DNA from: an uncultured Nostocoides sp.
GTDB lineage: Bacteria; Actinomycetota; Actinomycetes; Actinomycetales; Dermatophilaceae
DNA length: 64,000 bases
Reading direction: 5' to 3'
Assembly: GCA_937858995.1 (NCBI GenBank)
Contig: CALLZC010000060.1
Coordinates: forward strand, 1-64,000
Positions 44,396 through 53,894 of the stretch are shown here, one piece after another. The notes beneath the pieces were generated by a model, which was not told where the DNA came from, did no database searches, and worked only from the letters and a program-made list of their open reading frames with translations. A program made the position numbers and the translations under genes. Numbering within the stretch: position 1 is the first letter of the stretch; the number at the start of each line of letters is the position of its first letter.

Positions 44396-46293
44396 CGCTG
44401 GGCGGTGCGTGCCGCGAGGTACTCGGCATACGCCTGCTGCGTCGAGGGCAGCGTGGAGACCTGCGAGACCGGGACATCCCACCAGGCGGACCCCGGAGGG
44501 TTGGGTCCCACGAGGTCGGTCTCGATGTGCAGGACCGTCGTGCGATCGGACGCCGCGGCCCGGGCGTAGTTCTCCCGGAACTGCTCGATCGACTCACAGT
44601 GCAGCACATCGGCGCCCCAGGACGCCGCATTGGCAGCCAGGTCGACGGGCACCATGTCACCGTCCAGCCGGCCGGTCGCGGCCGACCGCATCCGATACAT
44701 GGTTCCGAAGCGCTGCGATCCGCGCGACTGCGACAGGGCCCCGATGGATGCGAAGCCGTGGTTCTGGAGCAAGACGATGATGACCTTGATGCCCTCGGAG
44801 ACGATCGTCGCGATCTCCATCGGGAGCATCTGATAGGTGCCGTCACCGACGATTGCCACCACCTCGTGGTCGTCGCCGAGCGCCATCTTGACGCCGAGCG
44901 CCGCGGGGATCTCGTAGCCCATGCACGAGAAGGCGTATTCCACGTGGTACTGCACGGGAGTGGTTGCCCGCCATAGACATTGCAGGTCCCCGGGCATCGA
45001 CCCCGCGGCGTTGATGACGACATCCTCGGGCCCCATCAGCTCGTTCAGTGCCCCGAACACCTCGGTTTGCGCGGGCAGCGGAGTGTGACCGCGGTGATAG
45101 CACTCGTCGACGACCTGCTGCCACGCCGCGTCGGCGTCGATGGCCTCCTGGCGGTATGACGGATCGACCTGCCACCCCGCCAGCTCGCGGCTCAGGGCGC
45201 GCAGCGCCTCGCGGGCATCGGCCACCACCATCGTCGCGCCGTGCTTGGCGGCGTCGAACCCCAGCACATTGACGTTGACGAAGCGCACGTCGTCGGCGGC
45301 GAAGATGGTGTGACTCGCCGTCGTGAAGTCGGAATAGCGGGTGCCGATGCCGATCACCACGTCGGCCTCCCGGGCCAGCGCATTGGCCGCCGCCGAGCCG
45401 GTCGACCCGACGCCGCCCACGGCGCTGGGGTGATCCCAATTGATCGCGCCCTTGCCGGCATGCGTATCTGCCACCGGGATGCCGGTCGCTCTCGCGAACG
45501 CGCGCAGCTCGGCGCCGGCTTCGGAGTAGACGACACCGCCACCGGCCACGATCAGCGGGCGGCGTGCCGAGCGAATCACCGCGAGAGCTCGCTGCAGTGC
45601 CGCCGGCTCGGGGACCGGCCGGCCGATGTGCCAGACCCGGGGCGCAAAGAAGGCGAGCGGCCAGTCGAAGGCCTCGGCCTGCACATCTTGCGGCAGCGCG
45701 ATCGTGACCGCGCCGGTGTCGGCCGGGTCGGTGAGCACCCGCATCGCATTCATCAGCGAGGGGATGAGCTGCTCGGGACGGTTGATCCGGTCAAAGAAGC
45801 GCGAAATCGGACGGAAGACGTCGTTGACGGTGATGTCGAGGCTGCCCGGGTCCTCCAACTGCTGCAGCACCGGGTCGGGGACCCGGTTGGCGAACTGGTC
45901 GGAGGGCAAGAGGAGCACGGGTATGCGGTTCGTGGTCGCCAGCGCGGCTCCCGTCACCATGTTGGTGGCACCCGGCCCGATCGAGGTCGTCACGGCCATC
46001 ACCTGGCGGCGGTTCCGAGCCCGGCTGTAGGCCGTTGCGGCATGCACGGCGCCTTGCTCATTGCGGGCGAGATAGTAGGGCAGCTCACCCAAGACCTCAT
46101 CGCCGCCGGCCCCCTCCTGCGACTGCACCTGCGCCTGGAGTAATGCCTGGCCCACGCCCGCGACATTCCCGTGACCGAAGATCCCGAAGATGCCCGTGAC
46201 GAGTCGCTCGTGCACACCGTCGCGCTCGCTGTACTGGTTGGCCAGGAACTTCACCAGGGCCTGAGCCGTCGTGAGCCGCAGGGTCGATGTCAT
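44383..46293 (-). CDS. iolD: 3D-(3,5/4)-trihydroxycyclohexane-1,2-dione hydrolase
   Basis: A 636-residue thiamine-diphosphate enzyme that opens the cyclohexane ring to 5-deoxyglucuronate in myo-inositol breakdown. Typical IolD blocks are GIFGHGNVAGVGQAL, ARNEQGAVHAATAYSR (with the ThDP glutamate region), SIGPGATNMVTGAALA, and the ThDP/Mg motif GDGTYQMLPMEIATI. The length fits IolD rather than acetolactate synthase. It is followed upstream in transcription by the transaldolase gene (57 bases), forming a leftward unit. Confidence 0.95.
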   Translation of the reverse strand: MTSTLRLTTAQALVKFLANQYSERDGVHERLVTGIFGIFGHGNVAGVGQALLQAQVQSQEGAGGDEVLGELPYYLARNEQGAVHAATAYSRARNRRQVMAVTTSIGPGATNMVTGAALATTNRIPVLLLPSDQFANRVPDPVLQQLEDPGSLDITVNDVFRPISRFFDRINRPEQLIPSLMNAMRVLTDPADTGAVTIALPQDVQAEAFDWPLAFFAPRVWHIGRPVPEPAALQRALAVIRSARRPLIVAGGGVVYSEAGAELRAFARATGIPVADTHAGKGAINWDHPSAVGGVGSTGSAAANALAREADVVIGIGTRYSDFTTASHTIFAADDVRFVNVNVLGFDAAKHGATMVVADAREALRALSRELAGWQVDPSYRQEAIDADAAWQQVVDECYHRGHTPLPAQTEVFGALNELMGPEDVVINAAGSMPGDLQCLWRATTPVQYHVEYAFSCMGYEIPAALGVKMALGDDHEVVAIVGDGTYQMLPMEIATIVSEGIKVIIVLLQNHGFASIGALSQSRGSQRFGTMYRMRSAATGRLDGDMVPVDLAANAASWGADVLHCESIEQFRENYARAAASDRTTVLHIETDLVGPNPPGSAWWDVPVSQVSTLPSTQQAYAEYLAARTAQRPYL

Positions 46294-46350
46294 CGGAGCG
46301 GTCCTTCGAGGTATGGGCAGTGCCCGGGCGAGCCGGGCACCGCACGGACG

Positions 46351-47415
46351 TCAGGGGGCAGGGATCAGTACGTCGCGCACGATGGCGTCGAGCTCGGCGT
46401 TCGCCTCGAGGAATTGGCGCAAGGTCTTGCGTGTGGCCCCGAAGTCATCGAACTCGGCGGGCGTCATGCCGTCCACCTCATACGCGCGCACGAAGTCCGG
46501 GATGCGCAGCAACGAGGCCAGGATGTCCGGCGCGACCGGTTCCTGAATGCGGGGCTGCGGGTCGTGTCCGCTGGCCTGGAACTTCTGTTGCCAGGCGAAC
46601 GGCGGGGACAAGACGATGTCGCCCCCCACGAGCTCGGTCCACTGCAACTGATTGCGGTATGCCGCGGCCAGGAGCCGCGCCCGCAGTCCGCGGGCGGCGA
46701 ACTCGGCATACGCCCTCTTGAAGGCAGCAACCCCGGCCCACTCAAGGTGGGCGGGGTCAATGTCCAGGCCGTCGCGCGCTACGACCTCCCCCAGCCAGTC
46801 ATCGAGGCGCCCGACCATGATCGTGACGACCGGACCCATGGTCGAGATGTCCTTGCCCTGCGCCTCGCGCCGCGTCAGGCCCCGCTCGATGGCCTCACCG
46901 GCCGCGACGGCCTGGGGCACCGTGAAGGACACCGTGACGTTGATGTTGACGCCCCGATAGGTGGCCTCTTCGATGGCCGCGATCCCGACCTCGGTGGCCG
47001 GGATCTTGACGATGATGTTGGGTGCCAGCGCGGCGAAGTGCTCGGCCTGATCGGCCAGCGCCTCGGCGTCTCGGTTCTTGCGGGGATCGGTCTGCATCGA
47101 AAGTCGACCATTGCGACCCTTGTGCTCTTCGAACGCGGGCCTGAGCAGCTGGGCCGCCTCGACCGAGAGTTCCTCGACGACCTGCCAGCCGATCTGCGAT
47201 TCCGTGGCGGTGGGGCGCTCGCGGGCGATCTCGGCGATGCGGGCTTGCCAGCGGGGCAGATCCGAGCGGATTGCCGCCAGGGCGATGACCGGGTTGCAGG
47301 TGGCGCCCACGGCCCCCCAGCCGATGGCCGTGGTCAACTCCGAGAGCGTGGAGGAGTCGTTCCAGAGAGTGGTCGGCGTGGTCTGCGTCATGGTGCGCAG
47401 CGGTGAACTGGTCAC
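46351..47415 (-). CDS. Transaldolase family protein
   Basis: A 354-residue protein with the transaldolase barrel: WGAVGATCNPVIALAAI, the Schiff-base lysine in NIIVKIPATEVG, GVNINVTVSFTVPQA and VTIMVGRLDDWL. Transaldolase-like genes occur in several actinobacterial inositol loci; the substrate here is not evident and it may act as an aldolase on a pathway intermediate. The GTG at 47415 has a GGGGGG stretch 6 bases upstream; an ATG at 47391 is an alternative without a ribosome binding site. Confidence 0.85.
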   Translation of the reverse strand: MTSSPLRTMTQTTPTTLWNDSSTLSELTTAIGWGAVGATCNPVIALAAIRSDLPRWQARIAEIARERPTATESQIGWQVVEELSVEAAQLLRPAFEEHKGRNGRLSMQTDPRKNRDAEALADQAEHFAALAPNIIVKIPATEVGIAAIEEATYRGVNINVTVSFTVPQAVAAGEAIERGLTRREAQGKDISTMGPVVTIMVGRLDDWLGEVVARDGLDIDPAHLEWAGVAAFKRAYAEFAARGLRARLLAAAYRNQLQWTELVGGDIVLSPPFAWQQKFQASGHDPQPRIQEPVAPDILASLLRIPDFVRAYEVDGMTPAEFDDFGATRKTLRQFLEANAELDAIVRDVLIPAP

Positions 47416-47568
47416 TGGTGACCCCCCATCTCCTGGCCGGTCGCAGCGAGCGGGTCGCGTAGGTGGGAGCCCTTCGGGACGGGTCGGGAGCAGCCCTTTG
47501 GGTCTGCCCGCAGGCCCGGCGTGATCATCACGAGCATTCTCCTTGTCCCGGGGATCCCGTCGGCAACA

Positions 47569-47582
47569 AATGTTAAGACATT
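47569..47582. promoter_or_regulatory. Inverted repeat upstream of transaldolase-iolD unit
   Basis: AATGTTAAGACATT (AATGT-N4-ACATT) lies in the 215-base gap between the transaldolase start and the GntR gene, in an AT-rich patch unlike its surroundings. It may be an operator for the neighbouring GntR regulator. The rest of the gap shows no gene. Confidence 0.45.
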
Positions 47583-47630
47583 AGAACTCTAACGCCTTTG
47601 CGTCGTGAGGGGAAGTGGCGGCGGCGGTCC

Positions 47631-48368
47631 TCAGCGGTCATGGACGGTGACGTCGAAGGTGTACTGGTCGTAGCGATAGCAATGGTCCCCATACTCGACG
47701 GGTGCACCGTTGACGGCATACGCCCGGCGCGTCATGGTTAGCAGCGGGTCGCCGACGGACAGGCCCAAGAGCTTGCGCTCGCGCGGGAGCGGGCGGCGCG
47801 CGCCAATGGTCTGATGGGCGATGACCGGCCGCACCCCGCGGGCACGCAGCAGGGCATAGAGGCTCTCGCCGCCGAGATCCTCGGCGCTCAGGTCCGCGAA
47901 CTGCGGCGGCAGCCAATTGTGCATCAGGGCCGTGGGGATGTCGCCGACATAGCGCAGCCGTTGCACGCTGAGCAGGGGAGTGTCAGGCGGCAAGCCAAGG
48001 GCGAGCGCCGCCGTGGCATCGATGGTCTCGGGACTGTGCGAGAGCACCTCGGTCCGCGGCTGCTGACCGCGGCGCACCATGTCGTCATACAGGCTGGTGA
48101 GTTCGTCGCGCCGGTGGATGACCTGGCTCGCCACGCTGGTGCCGACCCCCCGACGCCGAACCAGGAGACCGCGATTGACAAGTTCGGCGATCGCCCGGCG
48201 GACGGTCGGGCGCGACAGGTCGAGCCGTTCGGCGAGCGCCAACTCGTTCTCGAACGGATCGCCCGGCTGCAGGCGGCCGTCCTCGACCGCCGCGGTGAGC
48301 TGTTCCGCTAGCTGGTGATAGAGGGGCACCGGGCTGGAGCGGTCGATCATGACCGGGATCGGCTTCAC
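47631..48368 (-). CDS. GntR/HutC-family regulator with UTRA domain
   Basis: A 245-residue regulator: N-terminal winged helix (PLYHQLAEQLTAAVEDGRLQPGD, then ENELALAERLDLSRPTVRRAI, both quoted in part) and a C-terminal UTRA ligand domain (about 95-240, ending RRAYAVNGAPVEYGDHCYRYDQY). It lies between the leftward transaldolase-iolD unit and the rightward iolCB unit, so it probably senses an inositol breakdown product and represses both. The GTG at 48368 is used; ATG at 48350 is possible. Confidence 0.92.
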   Translation of the reverse strand: MKPIPVMIDRSSPVPLYHQLAEQLTAAVEDGRLQPGDPFENELALAERLDLSRPTVRRAIAELVNRGLLVRRRGVGTSVASQVIHRRDELTSLYDDMVRRGQQPRTEVLSHSPETIDATAALALGLPPDTPLLSVQRLRYVGDIPTALMHNWLPPQFADLSAEDLGGESLYALLRARGVRPVIAHQTIGARRPLPRERKLLGLSVGDPLLTMTRRAYAVNGAPVEYGDHCYRYDQYTFDVTVHDR

Positions 48369-48399
48369 GAGGATGAGTATATGTCCGGCATACTTAGGA

Positions 48400-48423
48400 G
48401 TAAGGAAGATCTTATGTCCTTAC
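48400..48423. promoter_or_regulatory. Inverted repeat between GntR regulator and iolC
   Basis: GTAAGGA (48400-48406) and TCCTTAC (48417-48423) are exact inverted repeats spaced by 10 bases, with AGATCT between. TATGTCC occurs at about 48380 and again at 48414. The site is in the 118-base divergent region and is a candidate operator for the GntR protein. Confidence 0.5.
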
Positions 48424-48486
48424 AAACTCCAGGCCTGCGATACTGCAGCCTGCCAGACCGCGCCCCGGACCACCCAGGAGGAGCCA

Positions 48487-49449
48487 GTGCCCACGACCCC
48501 GTCGTTCGAGGTGGTCGCCATCGGGCGGGTGGGTGTGGACCTCTATCCCATGCAGACCGGTGTGGGGCTGGAGGACGTCACGACCTTCGGCAAGTTTCTC
48601 GGTGGCAGTGCGGGAAATGTCGCGGTCGCCGCGTCGCGGCTGGGGCATTCCACCGCCCTCGTGAGCCGCACCGGAAACGACCCGTTCGGCCGGTTCGTGC
48701 GGCGCGAGCTGCGAGACCTCGGGGTCGACCCGGTGTATGTCGCGATCGACCCGAGCCTGCCCACACCGGTCACCTTCTGCGAGATCTTCCCACCGGACGA
48801 CTTCCCGCTCTACTTCTACCGCTACCCCCAAGCACCCGACCTGCGGGTGAGTCCCGAGGAAATCCCGCCGGTTGCCGTGCGCGAGAGCAAGCTGTTGTGG
48901 TCCACGCTGACGGGCCTGTCCGCGGAGCCCAGCCGGACGGCACACGCGGTGGCGTGGTCACTGCGCGGGCGCGCCCCGCATACGGTCATCGACCTGGATT
49001 ATCGACCCCAGTTCTGGCGGGCTGAGGCGGAGGCGACCCGAGCAGCCGGGGACGCGCTCGACGCGAGCACGGTAGCCATCGGGAATCTCGAAGAGTGTCG
49101 GATTGCCGTCGGCGCCACCGACCCGCGGGACGCCGTGCGGGCACTGCTCGATCGCGGCGTCGACCTCGCCGTCGTCAAGCAGGGACCCCGAGGCGTGCTG
49201 GCCGGCAGTGCCGACGGTCAGCGGGTCTTCGTGCCGCCAACTCCTGTGACCGTGGCCAACGGACTGGGCGCGGGGGACGCTTTCGGGGGCGCGATCTGCC
49301 ACGGCCTGCTGGCAGGTTGGGATCTGGAACGCACCATCCGCTTCGCGAGCATCGCGGGGGCGATCGTCGCCTCCCGCCTGGAATGCGCGACGGCCATGCC
49401 CTATGAGCAAGAGGTCCACGACTTCCGAGCGCACGGAGACCCCACATGA
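48487..49449 (+). CDS. iolC: 5-dehydro-2-deoxygluconokinase
   Basis: A 320-residue PfkB-family kinase that phosphorylates 5-dehydro-2-deoxygluconate. It shows GRVGVDLYP, the GGSAGNVAVAASRLG motif, and the C-terminal GLGAGDAFGGA with the catalytic Asp. AGGAGGAG before the GTG at 48487 decides the start. It overlaps iolB by four bases. No fused IolJ/DUF2090 aldolase domain is present; the later aldolase step is not encoded in this window unless the transaldolase-like protein supplies it. Confidence 0.92.
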   Translation: MPTTPSFEVVAIGRVGVDLYPMQTGVGLEDVTTFGKFLGGSAGNVAVAASRLGHSTALVSRTGNDPFGRFVRRELRDLGVDPVYVAIDPSLPTPVTFCEIFPPDDFPLYFYRYPQAPDLRVSPEEIPPVAVRESKLLWSTLTGLSAEPSRTAHAVAWSLRGRAPHTVIDLDYRPQFWRAEAEATRAAGDALDASTVAIGNLEECRIAVGATDPRDAVRALLDRGVDLAVVKQGPRGVLAGSADGQRVFVPPTPVTVANGLGAGDAFGGAICHGLLAGWDLERTIRFASIAGAIVASRLECATAMPYEQEVHDFRAHGDPT

Positions 49450-50381
49450 GCCTCGGCAACGACAACTCCACCTGGTGCCACCCAGCGGGAACATTGGCCG
49501 CGGACGGGTGGGACTGCGTCATCGGCGACTCCCTTGTCGGCTGGGCGCACACCGGGCTGCGCACGGCAACCCTGGCGCCCGGCCAGAGCATCGAGCTCGC
49601 GCTCGACGGCCACGAAGCGGTGATTGTGCCTCTGTCCGGGGGGCCCGTCGCGGTCGTGGTGACCGGCCCCGACGGGGTGGCGCTCTCGCTCGACCTCACC
49701 GGACGCGGCGGAGTCTTCGACGGGCCGACCGATGTCGCCTACGCCCCGCCCGGGTGGCTGCTGCACCTGAGCGCTCCGGAAGGCCACGGGGCCGGACCCG
49801 GCGTTCGGGTCGCGGTCTGCCTGGCGAGCACCGGCCCAACGGACATCCAGCCACACCGCCTGTCCGCCCAGCAGGTGCCGGTGGAGTTGCGTGGCGCCGG
49901 GATCGCCTCTCGCGAGGTGCGCAACTTCGGCGTTCCCGGCGTGCTCGACGCGGGCCGCATCATCGCCTGCGAGGTCATCACCCCCGCCGGCAACTGGAGT
50001 TCCTGGCCGCCACACAAGCACGACACCGAGCGCCCGGGCATCGAAGCCGAATTGGAAGAGATCTATTGGTTCGAGACCCGAACCATCGACGCACGAGGCG
50101 CTGATCCCGTGGGGTACCAGCGTGTCTATGGCACCGACGAGCGGCCGATCGATGTGCTGGCGGAGGTGCGCACCGGCGATGTGGTCCTGGTTCCGCATGG
50201 CTGGCATGGCCCCGCCGTCGCGGCCCCGGACGCCGATCTCTACTACCTCAACGTCATGGCCGGTCCGGGACCCGCGCGCGCGTGGCTCATTTGCGACGAC
50301 CCTGCGCATGCCTGGGTCCGCGAGACCTGGCCGGAGCTGGCGACGGACCCGCGGCTGCCGCTCGCACCCCCACTGCCCTGA
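49446..50381 (+). CDS. iolB: 5-deoxy-glucuronate isomerase
   Basis: A 311-residue bicupin of the KduI/IolB family, isomerising 5-deoxyglucuronate (the IolD product) to the IolC substrate. Metal ligands are seen in SSWPPHKHDTERPG and the Glu of ELEEIYWFE, plus VLVPHGWHGP. The N-terminal half is the degenerate cupin. It overlaps iolC and is followed by an oxidoreductase gene 34 bases later. Confidence 0.93.
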   Translation: MSLGNDNSTWCHPAGTLAADGWDCVIGDSLVGWAHTGLRTATLAPGQSIELALDGHEAVIVPLSGGPVAVVVTGPDGVALSLDLTGRGGVFDGPTDVAYAPPGWLLHLSAPEGHGAGPGVRVAVCLASTGPTDIQPHRLSAQQVPVELRGAGIASREVRNFGVPGVLDAGRIIACEVITPAGNWSSWPPHKHDTERPGIEAELEEIYWFETRTIDARGADPVGYQRVYGTDERPIDVLAEVRTGDVVLVPHGWHGPAVAAPDADLYYLNVMAGPGPARAWLICDDPAHAWVRETWPELATDPRLPLAPPLP

Positions 50382-50415
50382 CCTGCATACCCGATCTCGA
50401 AAGGCTCACCCCACC

Positions 50416-51435
50416 ATGCGCATCGGACTCGCCGGCACCGGCCGGATCGGCGCTTTTCACGCACGAACACTTCGCTCCCTGCCCGGTGTGGATCAGCTCG
50501 TGGTGGCCGATATCGACGCGGCCCTCGCCGCGCAGGTGGCCACCGACCTGGAGGTTTCGGCGGCCGGGAGCATTGGGGAACTCCTCGATGCCCAGCTCGA
50601 CGGCTTCGTCATCACAGCCGGCACGGCCGCGCACGCCGATCTGATCGAGGCGGCCCTTGACCGTGGGATTCCCACCTTCTGCGAGAAGCCGGTGGCCCTC
50701 GACCTCGGCCGCACCATCGCGCTCGCCGACCTCGAACGGCGCTGCGAGATTCCGGTGCATATCGGCTTCCAGCGGCGCTTCGACGCGGGCTACCGGCGGA
50801 CCCGGGAGGCCATCGCGGCCGGGGAAATCGGTTTCGTACACACCATCCGCGCGGCGACGATGGACCAATCGCCGCCGCACGCGGCATACCTGCCGACCTC
50901 GGGTGGGCTCTTTCGCGATTGCAGCGTGCACGACTTCGACATCATCCGCTTCGTGACCGGCCGGGAGGCCCGCACGGTCTATGCGGTGGGTGCCAACAAG
51001 GGTGACCCCTTCTTCACCGAGGCCGGGGATGTCGACACTGCCGCCGCGACCCTCGTCCTGGACGACGACACCCTGGTGTCGGTGACGGCAACGCGCTACA
51101 ACGGGGCCGGTCATGACGTGCGGATGGAGGTGCACGGTTCGACGGGAACCCTCGGCGTCGGGCACGACACCACCCTGGCCATCACGTCCGCCGAGGAAGG
51201 CATCGACTGGCCGCCCGGGCCGCGGCACTGGTCGTTCATGGATCGCTTCTTGCCGGCGTATGTCGCCGAGCTCACCGCCTTCGTGGAGGTGGCGCGCGGG
51301 ACAACGGCGAGCCCCTGCACCATTGCCGACGCGCTCGCGGCATTCCGTATCGCCGAGGCGTGCGCGCGATCGATGACCAGCGGGCAAGCCGTACACCTGG
51401 CCGACATTCCGGGTGCGGCACTCGGGCGCGCCTGA
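50416..51435 (+). CDS. Gfo/Idh/MocA oxidoreductase, second inositol dehydrogenase-like
   Basis: A 339-residue dehydrogenase with Rossmann motif IGLAGTGRIGAFHA, FCEKPVALD, GFQRRFDAGYRR and RDCSVHDFDIIRFVTG. It resembles myo-inositol/scyllo-inositol dehydrogenases (IolG/IolX). With the paralogue at 43.3 kb it may widen the range of inositol stereoisomers used. ATG at 50416 matches the conserved N-terminus; the longer frame upstream is a shadow of iolB. Confidence 0.9.
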   Translation: MRIGLAGTGRIGAFHARTLRSLPGVDQLVVADIDAALAAQVATDLEVSAAGSIGELLDAQLDGFVITAGTAAHADLIEAALDRGIPTFCEKPVALDLGRTIALADLERRCEIPVHIGFQRRFDAGYRRTREAIAAGEIGFVHTIRAATMDQSPPHAAYLPTSGGLFRDCSVHDFDIIRFVTGREARTVYAVGANKGDPFFTEAGDVDTAAATLVLDDDTLVSVTATRYNGAGHDVRMEVHGSTGTLGVGHDTTLAITSAEEGIDWPPGPRHWSFMDRFLPAYVAELTAFVEVARGTTASPCTIADALAAFRIAEACARSMTSGQAVHLADIPGAALGRA

Positions 51436-51481
51436 CCTGACACACTGAACCCACTCGCTGCAAGGACAAGGATCGATACCC

Positions 51482-52987
51482 GTGAGCACCACCCCCACTC
51501 GCATCACCCACCTCATCCACGGCGCCCCCTGGGAGGGCACCGCCGAACGCACCAGCCCCGTCTTCAACCCGGCCACCGGCGTGCAAACCGGTGAACTCGA
51601 CCTGGCGTCGGCGCACCTCGTCGACGAGGTGGTCACCGCCGCGCACGCAGCCTGGGCGGCCGAGTGGGGCAGCGTCTCCCTCGCCAAACGCACCCAAGTG
51701 CTCTTCCGCTTCAGGGAGCTGCTCAACGAACGCAAGGAAGAGATCGCCGCGCTGATCACCGCCGAGCACGGCAAGGTGCTCTCCGATGCCCTGGGTGAGG
51801 TCACCCGCGGTCTGGAAGTTGCCGAGTTCGCCTGCGGCATACCGCATCTGATGAAGGGCGGCTTCACCGAAAACGCGTCGACGAAGGTGGACGTGTATTC
51901 GATCCGCCAGAGCCTGGGGGTGGTTGCGGTCATCAGCCCGTTCAACTTCCCGGCGATGGTGCCCCTGTGGTTCGTGCCCGTCGCCTTCGCCTGCGGTAAC
52001 GCCGTGATCATCAAGCCCAGCGAGAAGGACCCATCGGCGGTCAACGCCGTCGCCGCGCTGTGGAAGGAGGCTGGCCTGCCGGATGGCGTGCTCAGCGTCG
52101 TGCACGGGGACAAGGAGGCCGTCGATGCCCTGCTGACGCACCCCTTGATCAAGGCCGTCTCGTTCGTCGGGTCCACGCCGATCGCGAAGTATGTCTACGA
52201 GACCGGGACCGCCCACGGCAAGCGGGTGCAGGCCCTGGGCGGGGCGAAGAACCACATGCTGGTGCTTCCCGATGCGGACCTCGACCTGGCTGCCGACGCC
52301 GCGGTCAACGCGGGCTTCGGCTCCGCAGGTGAACGGTGCATGGCGATCTCCGCGCTGCTGGCCGTGGACACCATCGCTGACGAACTCGTGGAGAAGATCA
52401 AGGATCGCGTCGGCAAGCTGGTCACCGGCGACGGCACCCGCGGCTGCGACATGGGACCTCTCGTGACGGCCCAGCATCGCGACAGGGTGACCTCCTATCT
52501 GGACGCCGGCACGGAGGCGGGTGCGACGCTCGTCATCGACGGCCGCGACGGCGATATCGACGCCGACGGCGCGGGCTATTTCCTCAAGCCGACGCTCTTC
52601 GACAATGTCAGCCGCGAGATGTCGATCTATCAGGACGAGATCTTCGGCCCCGTGCTGTCGGTTGTGCGGGTGAAGTCCTACGACGAGGCCCTGGAGTTGA
52701 TCAACTCCAATGCCTACGGCAATGGCACCGCGATCTTCACCAACGACGGCGGGGCGGCCCGCCGCTTCCAGAACGAGGTGGAGGTCGGGATGATCGGCAT
52801 CAACGTCCCGATCCCGGTGCCGATGGCGTACTACTCCTTCGGCGGCTGGAAGAACAGCCTCTTTGGGGACACCCACGCGCACGGCATGGAAGGGGTCCAC
52901 TTCTACACCCGCGGCAAGGTGGTCACCTCGCGGTGGCTGGACCCCAGCCACGGCGGCCTCGAGTTGGGCTTCCCCCAGAACGTCTAG
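51482..52987 (+). CDS. mmsA: Methylmalonate-semialdehyde dehydrogenase (CoA-acylating)
   Basis: A 501-residue aldehyde dehydrogenase of the MmsA/IolA type, converting malonate semialdehyde to acetyl-CoA (or methylmalonate semialdehyde to propionyl-CoA), the last step of inositol catabolism. Family marks are VISPFNFPAMVPLWF, KPSEKDPS, GSTPIAKYVYETG, LGGAKNHMLVLPDAD and the catalytic Cys in AGERCMAIS. GTG start. It closes the rightward iol unit. Confidence 0.94.
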   Translation: MSTTPTRITHLIHGAPWEGTAERTSPVFNPATGVQTGELDLASAHLVDEVVTAAHAAWAAEWGSVSLAKRTQVLFRFRELLNERKEEIAALITAEHGKVLSDALGEVTRGLEVAEFACGIPHLMKGGFTENASTKVDVYSIRQSLGVVAVISPFNFPAMVPLWFVPVAFACGNAVIIKPSEKDPSAVNAVAALWKEAGLPDGVLSVVHGDKEAVDALLTHPLIKAVSFVGSTPIAKYVYETGTAHGKRVQALGGAKNHMLVLPDADLDLAADAAVNAGFGSAGERCMAISALLAVDTIADELVEKIKDRVGKLVTGDGTRGCDMGPLVTAQHRDRVTSYLDAGTEAGATLVIDGRDGDIDADGAGYFLKPTLFDNVSREMSIYQDEIFGPVLSVVRVKSYDEALELINSNAYGNGTAIFTNDGGAARRFQNEVEVGMIGINVPIPVPMAYYSFGGWKNSLFGDTHAHGMEGVHFYTRGKVVTSRWLDPSHGGLELGFPQNV

Positions 52988-53041
52988 GTAAGGGAGCGTG
53001 CTGCTCACGTGGCCCTTGTCGAGCGCTCTAAGGTTTGGCAC

Positions 53042-53185
53042 ATGACAGCAAAGGAACTGGCGGACCAGGCAACCGAGTTGGCCGCGAAGCTGAAGCCGGG
53101 AACCTGGGATGCCGTGCAGGCCCTCGCTCTGGTCTCGATCGCGCAGAGCCTCGCCGCTATAGCGCAGGAGCAGAGCAGTCCCTGA
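53042..53185 (+). CDS. Small helical protein (47 residues)
   Basis: ATG at 53042, stop TGA at 53183-53185, with AAGG about 8 bases upstream. The 47 residues (MTAKELADQATELAAKLKPG onwards, ending IAQEQSSP) are predicted almost wholly helical with heptad-like Leu/Ala spacing. No family is recognised. It stands alone between mmsA and the Imm5-like gene; coding status rests on codon bias and the ribosome binding site. Confidence 0.5.
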   Translation: MTAKELADQATELAAKLKPGTWDAVQALALVSIAQSLAAIAQEQSSP

Positions 53186-53273
53186 GGGGCCCGAACCGTC
53201 CGCCATTGCCGCTGAGCGTTGCACGGGACTTCACGCACACCCGCCGACGCAAATGCAGTGGCAGGCTGATCGG

Positions 53274-53783
53274 ATGATCTTGCCGAAGGTCCGCGACCCC
53301 CGCCTGATAACCATTCGCCGCGGAGGGACGCTCACTGACGCGGACCATCGACGCTTGGCGTTGTGGGCGGCCGCGTGCGCGGAGCACGTGTTGCATCTCT
53401 TCGAGGACGAGCAGGGGTGGGACCCTCGACCGCGAGAAGCGATCGAGGCAGCCCGGGCATGGGCCCGCGAGGAGATGTCGATGATGGATGCTCGTGCCCG
53501 GGGCGGGCACGCCATGTGCGCGGCTCGGGCACTACACGGCGCACCCCGATACGCCGCGTACTCCGCTGGTCAGGCTGCCTGTGTGAGCCATGTCGCCGAA
53601 CATGATCTCGGCGCCGCCGCCTACGCCATCAAAGCCGTGCGCGCAGCGAATCCCGGCGTCCCGGTCGCTGGCCGGACCGAGCGCGACTGGCAACGCCGTC
53701 AGCTCGACTCGTGGATCCGGTCACTGGTCATCGAGGACCAGGCGCAACGAGATGCGATCTGCTGGTCTGCCGTCACCGACTGA
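53274..53783 (+). CDS. Imm-5-like putative immunity protein
   Basis: A 169-residue helical protein resembling the Imm-5-like domain family: LITIRRGGTLTDADHRRLALWAAACAEHVLHLFE (in part), PREAIEAARAWARE, and GQAACVSHVAEHDLGAAAYAIKAV. The family is named for links to polymorphic toxins, but many members stand alone as here, and no toxin gene is adjacent. The ATG at 53274 matches the conserved MILPKVRDPR start. It lies just outside the left end of the integrated element. Confidence 0.75.
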   Translation: MILPKVRDPRLITIRRGGTLTDADHRRLALWAAACAEHVLHLFEDEQGWDPRPREAIEAARAWAREEMSMMDARARGGHAMCAARALHGAPRYAAYSAGQAACVSHVAEHDLGAAAYAIKAVRAANPGVPVAGRTERDWQRRQLDSWIRSLVIEDQAQRDAICWSAVTD

Positions 53784-53852
53784 CGTAACCGTCCGGTTCT
53801 GCCGCGATCGGTCGTGATGCCCCAGTTACGCCCGAGACGGCGAATGAACGAA

Positions 53853-53886
53853 GGGCCCTGACCGCGTTTACGGTGGTCAGAGCCCC
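53853..53886 (-). terminator. Displaced tRNA-Pro terminator beside attL
   Basis: GGGCCCTGACC (53853-53863) pairs with GGTCAGAGCCC (53875-53885) except for one base. The same arrangement is found next to the intact tRNA at 57558-57594, so this is probably the original downstream terminator of the tRNA, pushed away by the insertion. Confidence 0.65.
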
Positions 53887-53894
53887 TCTCGTGC

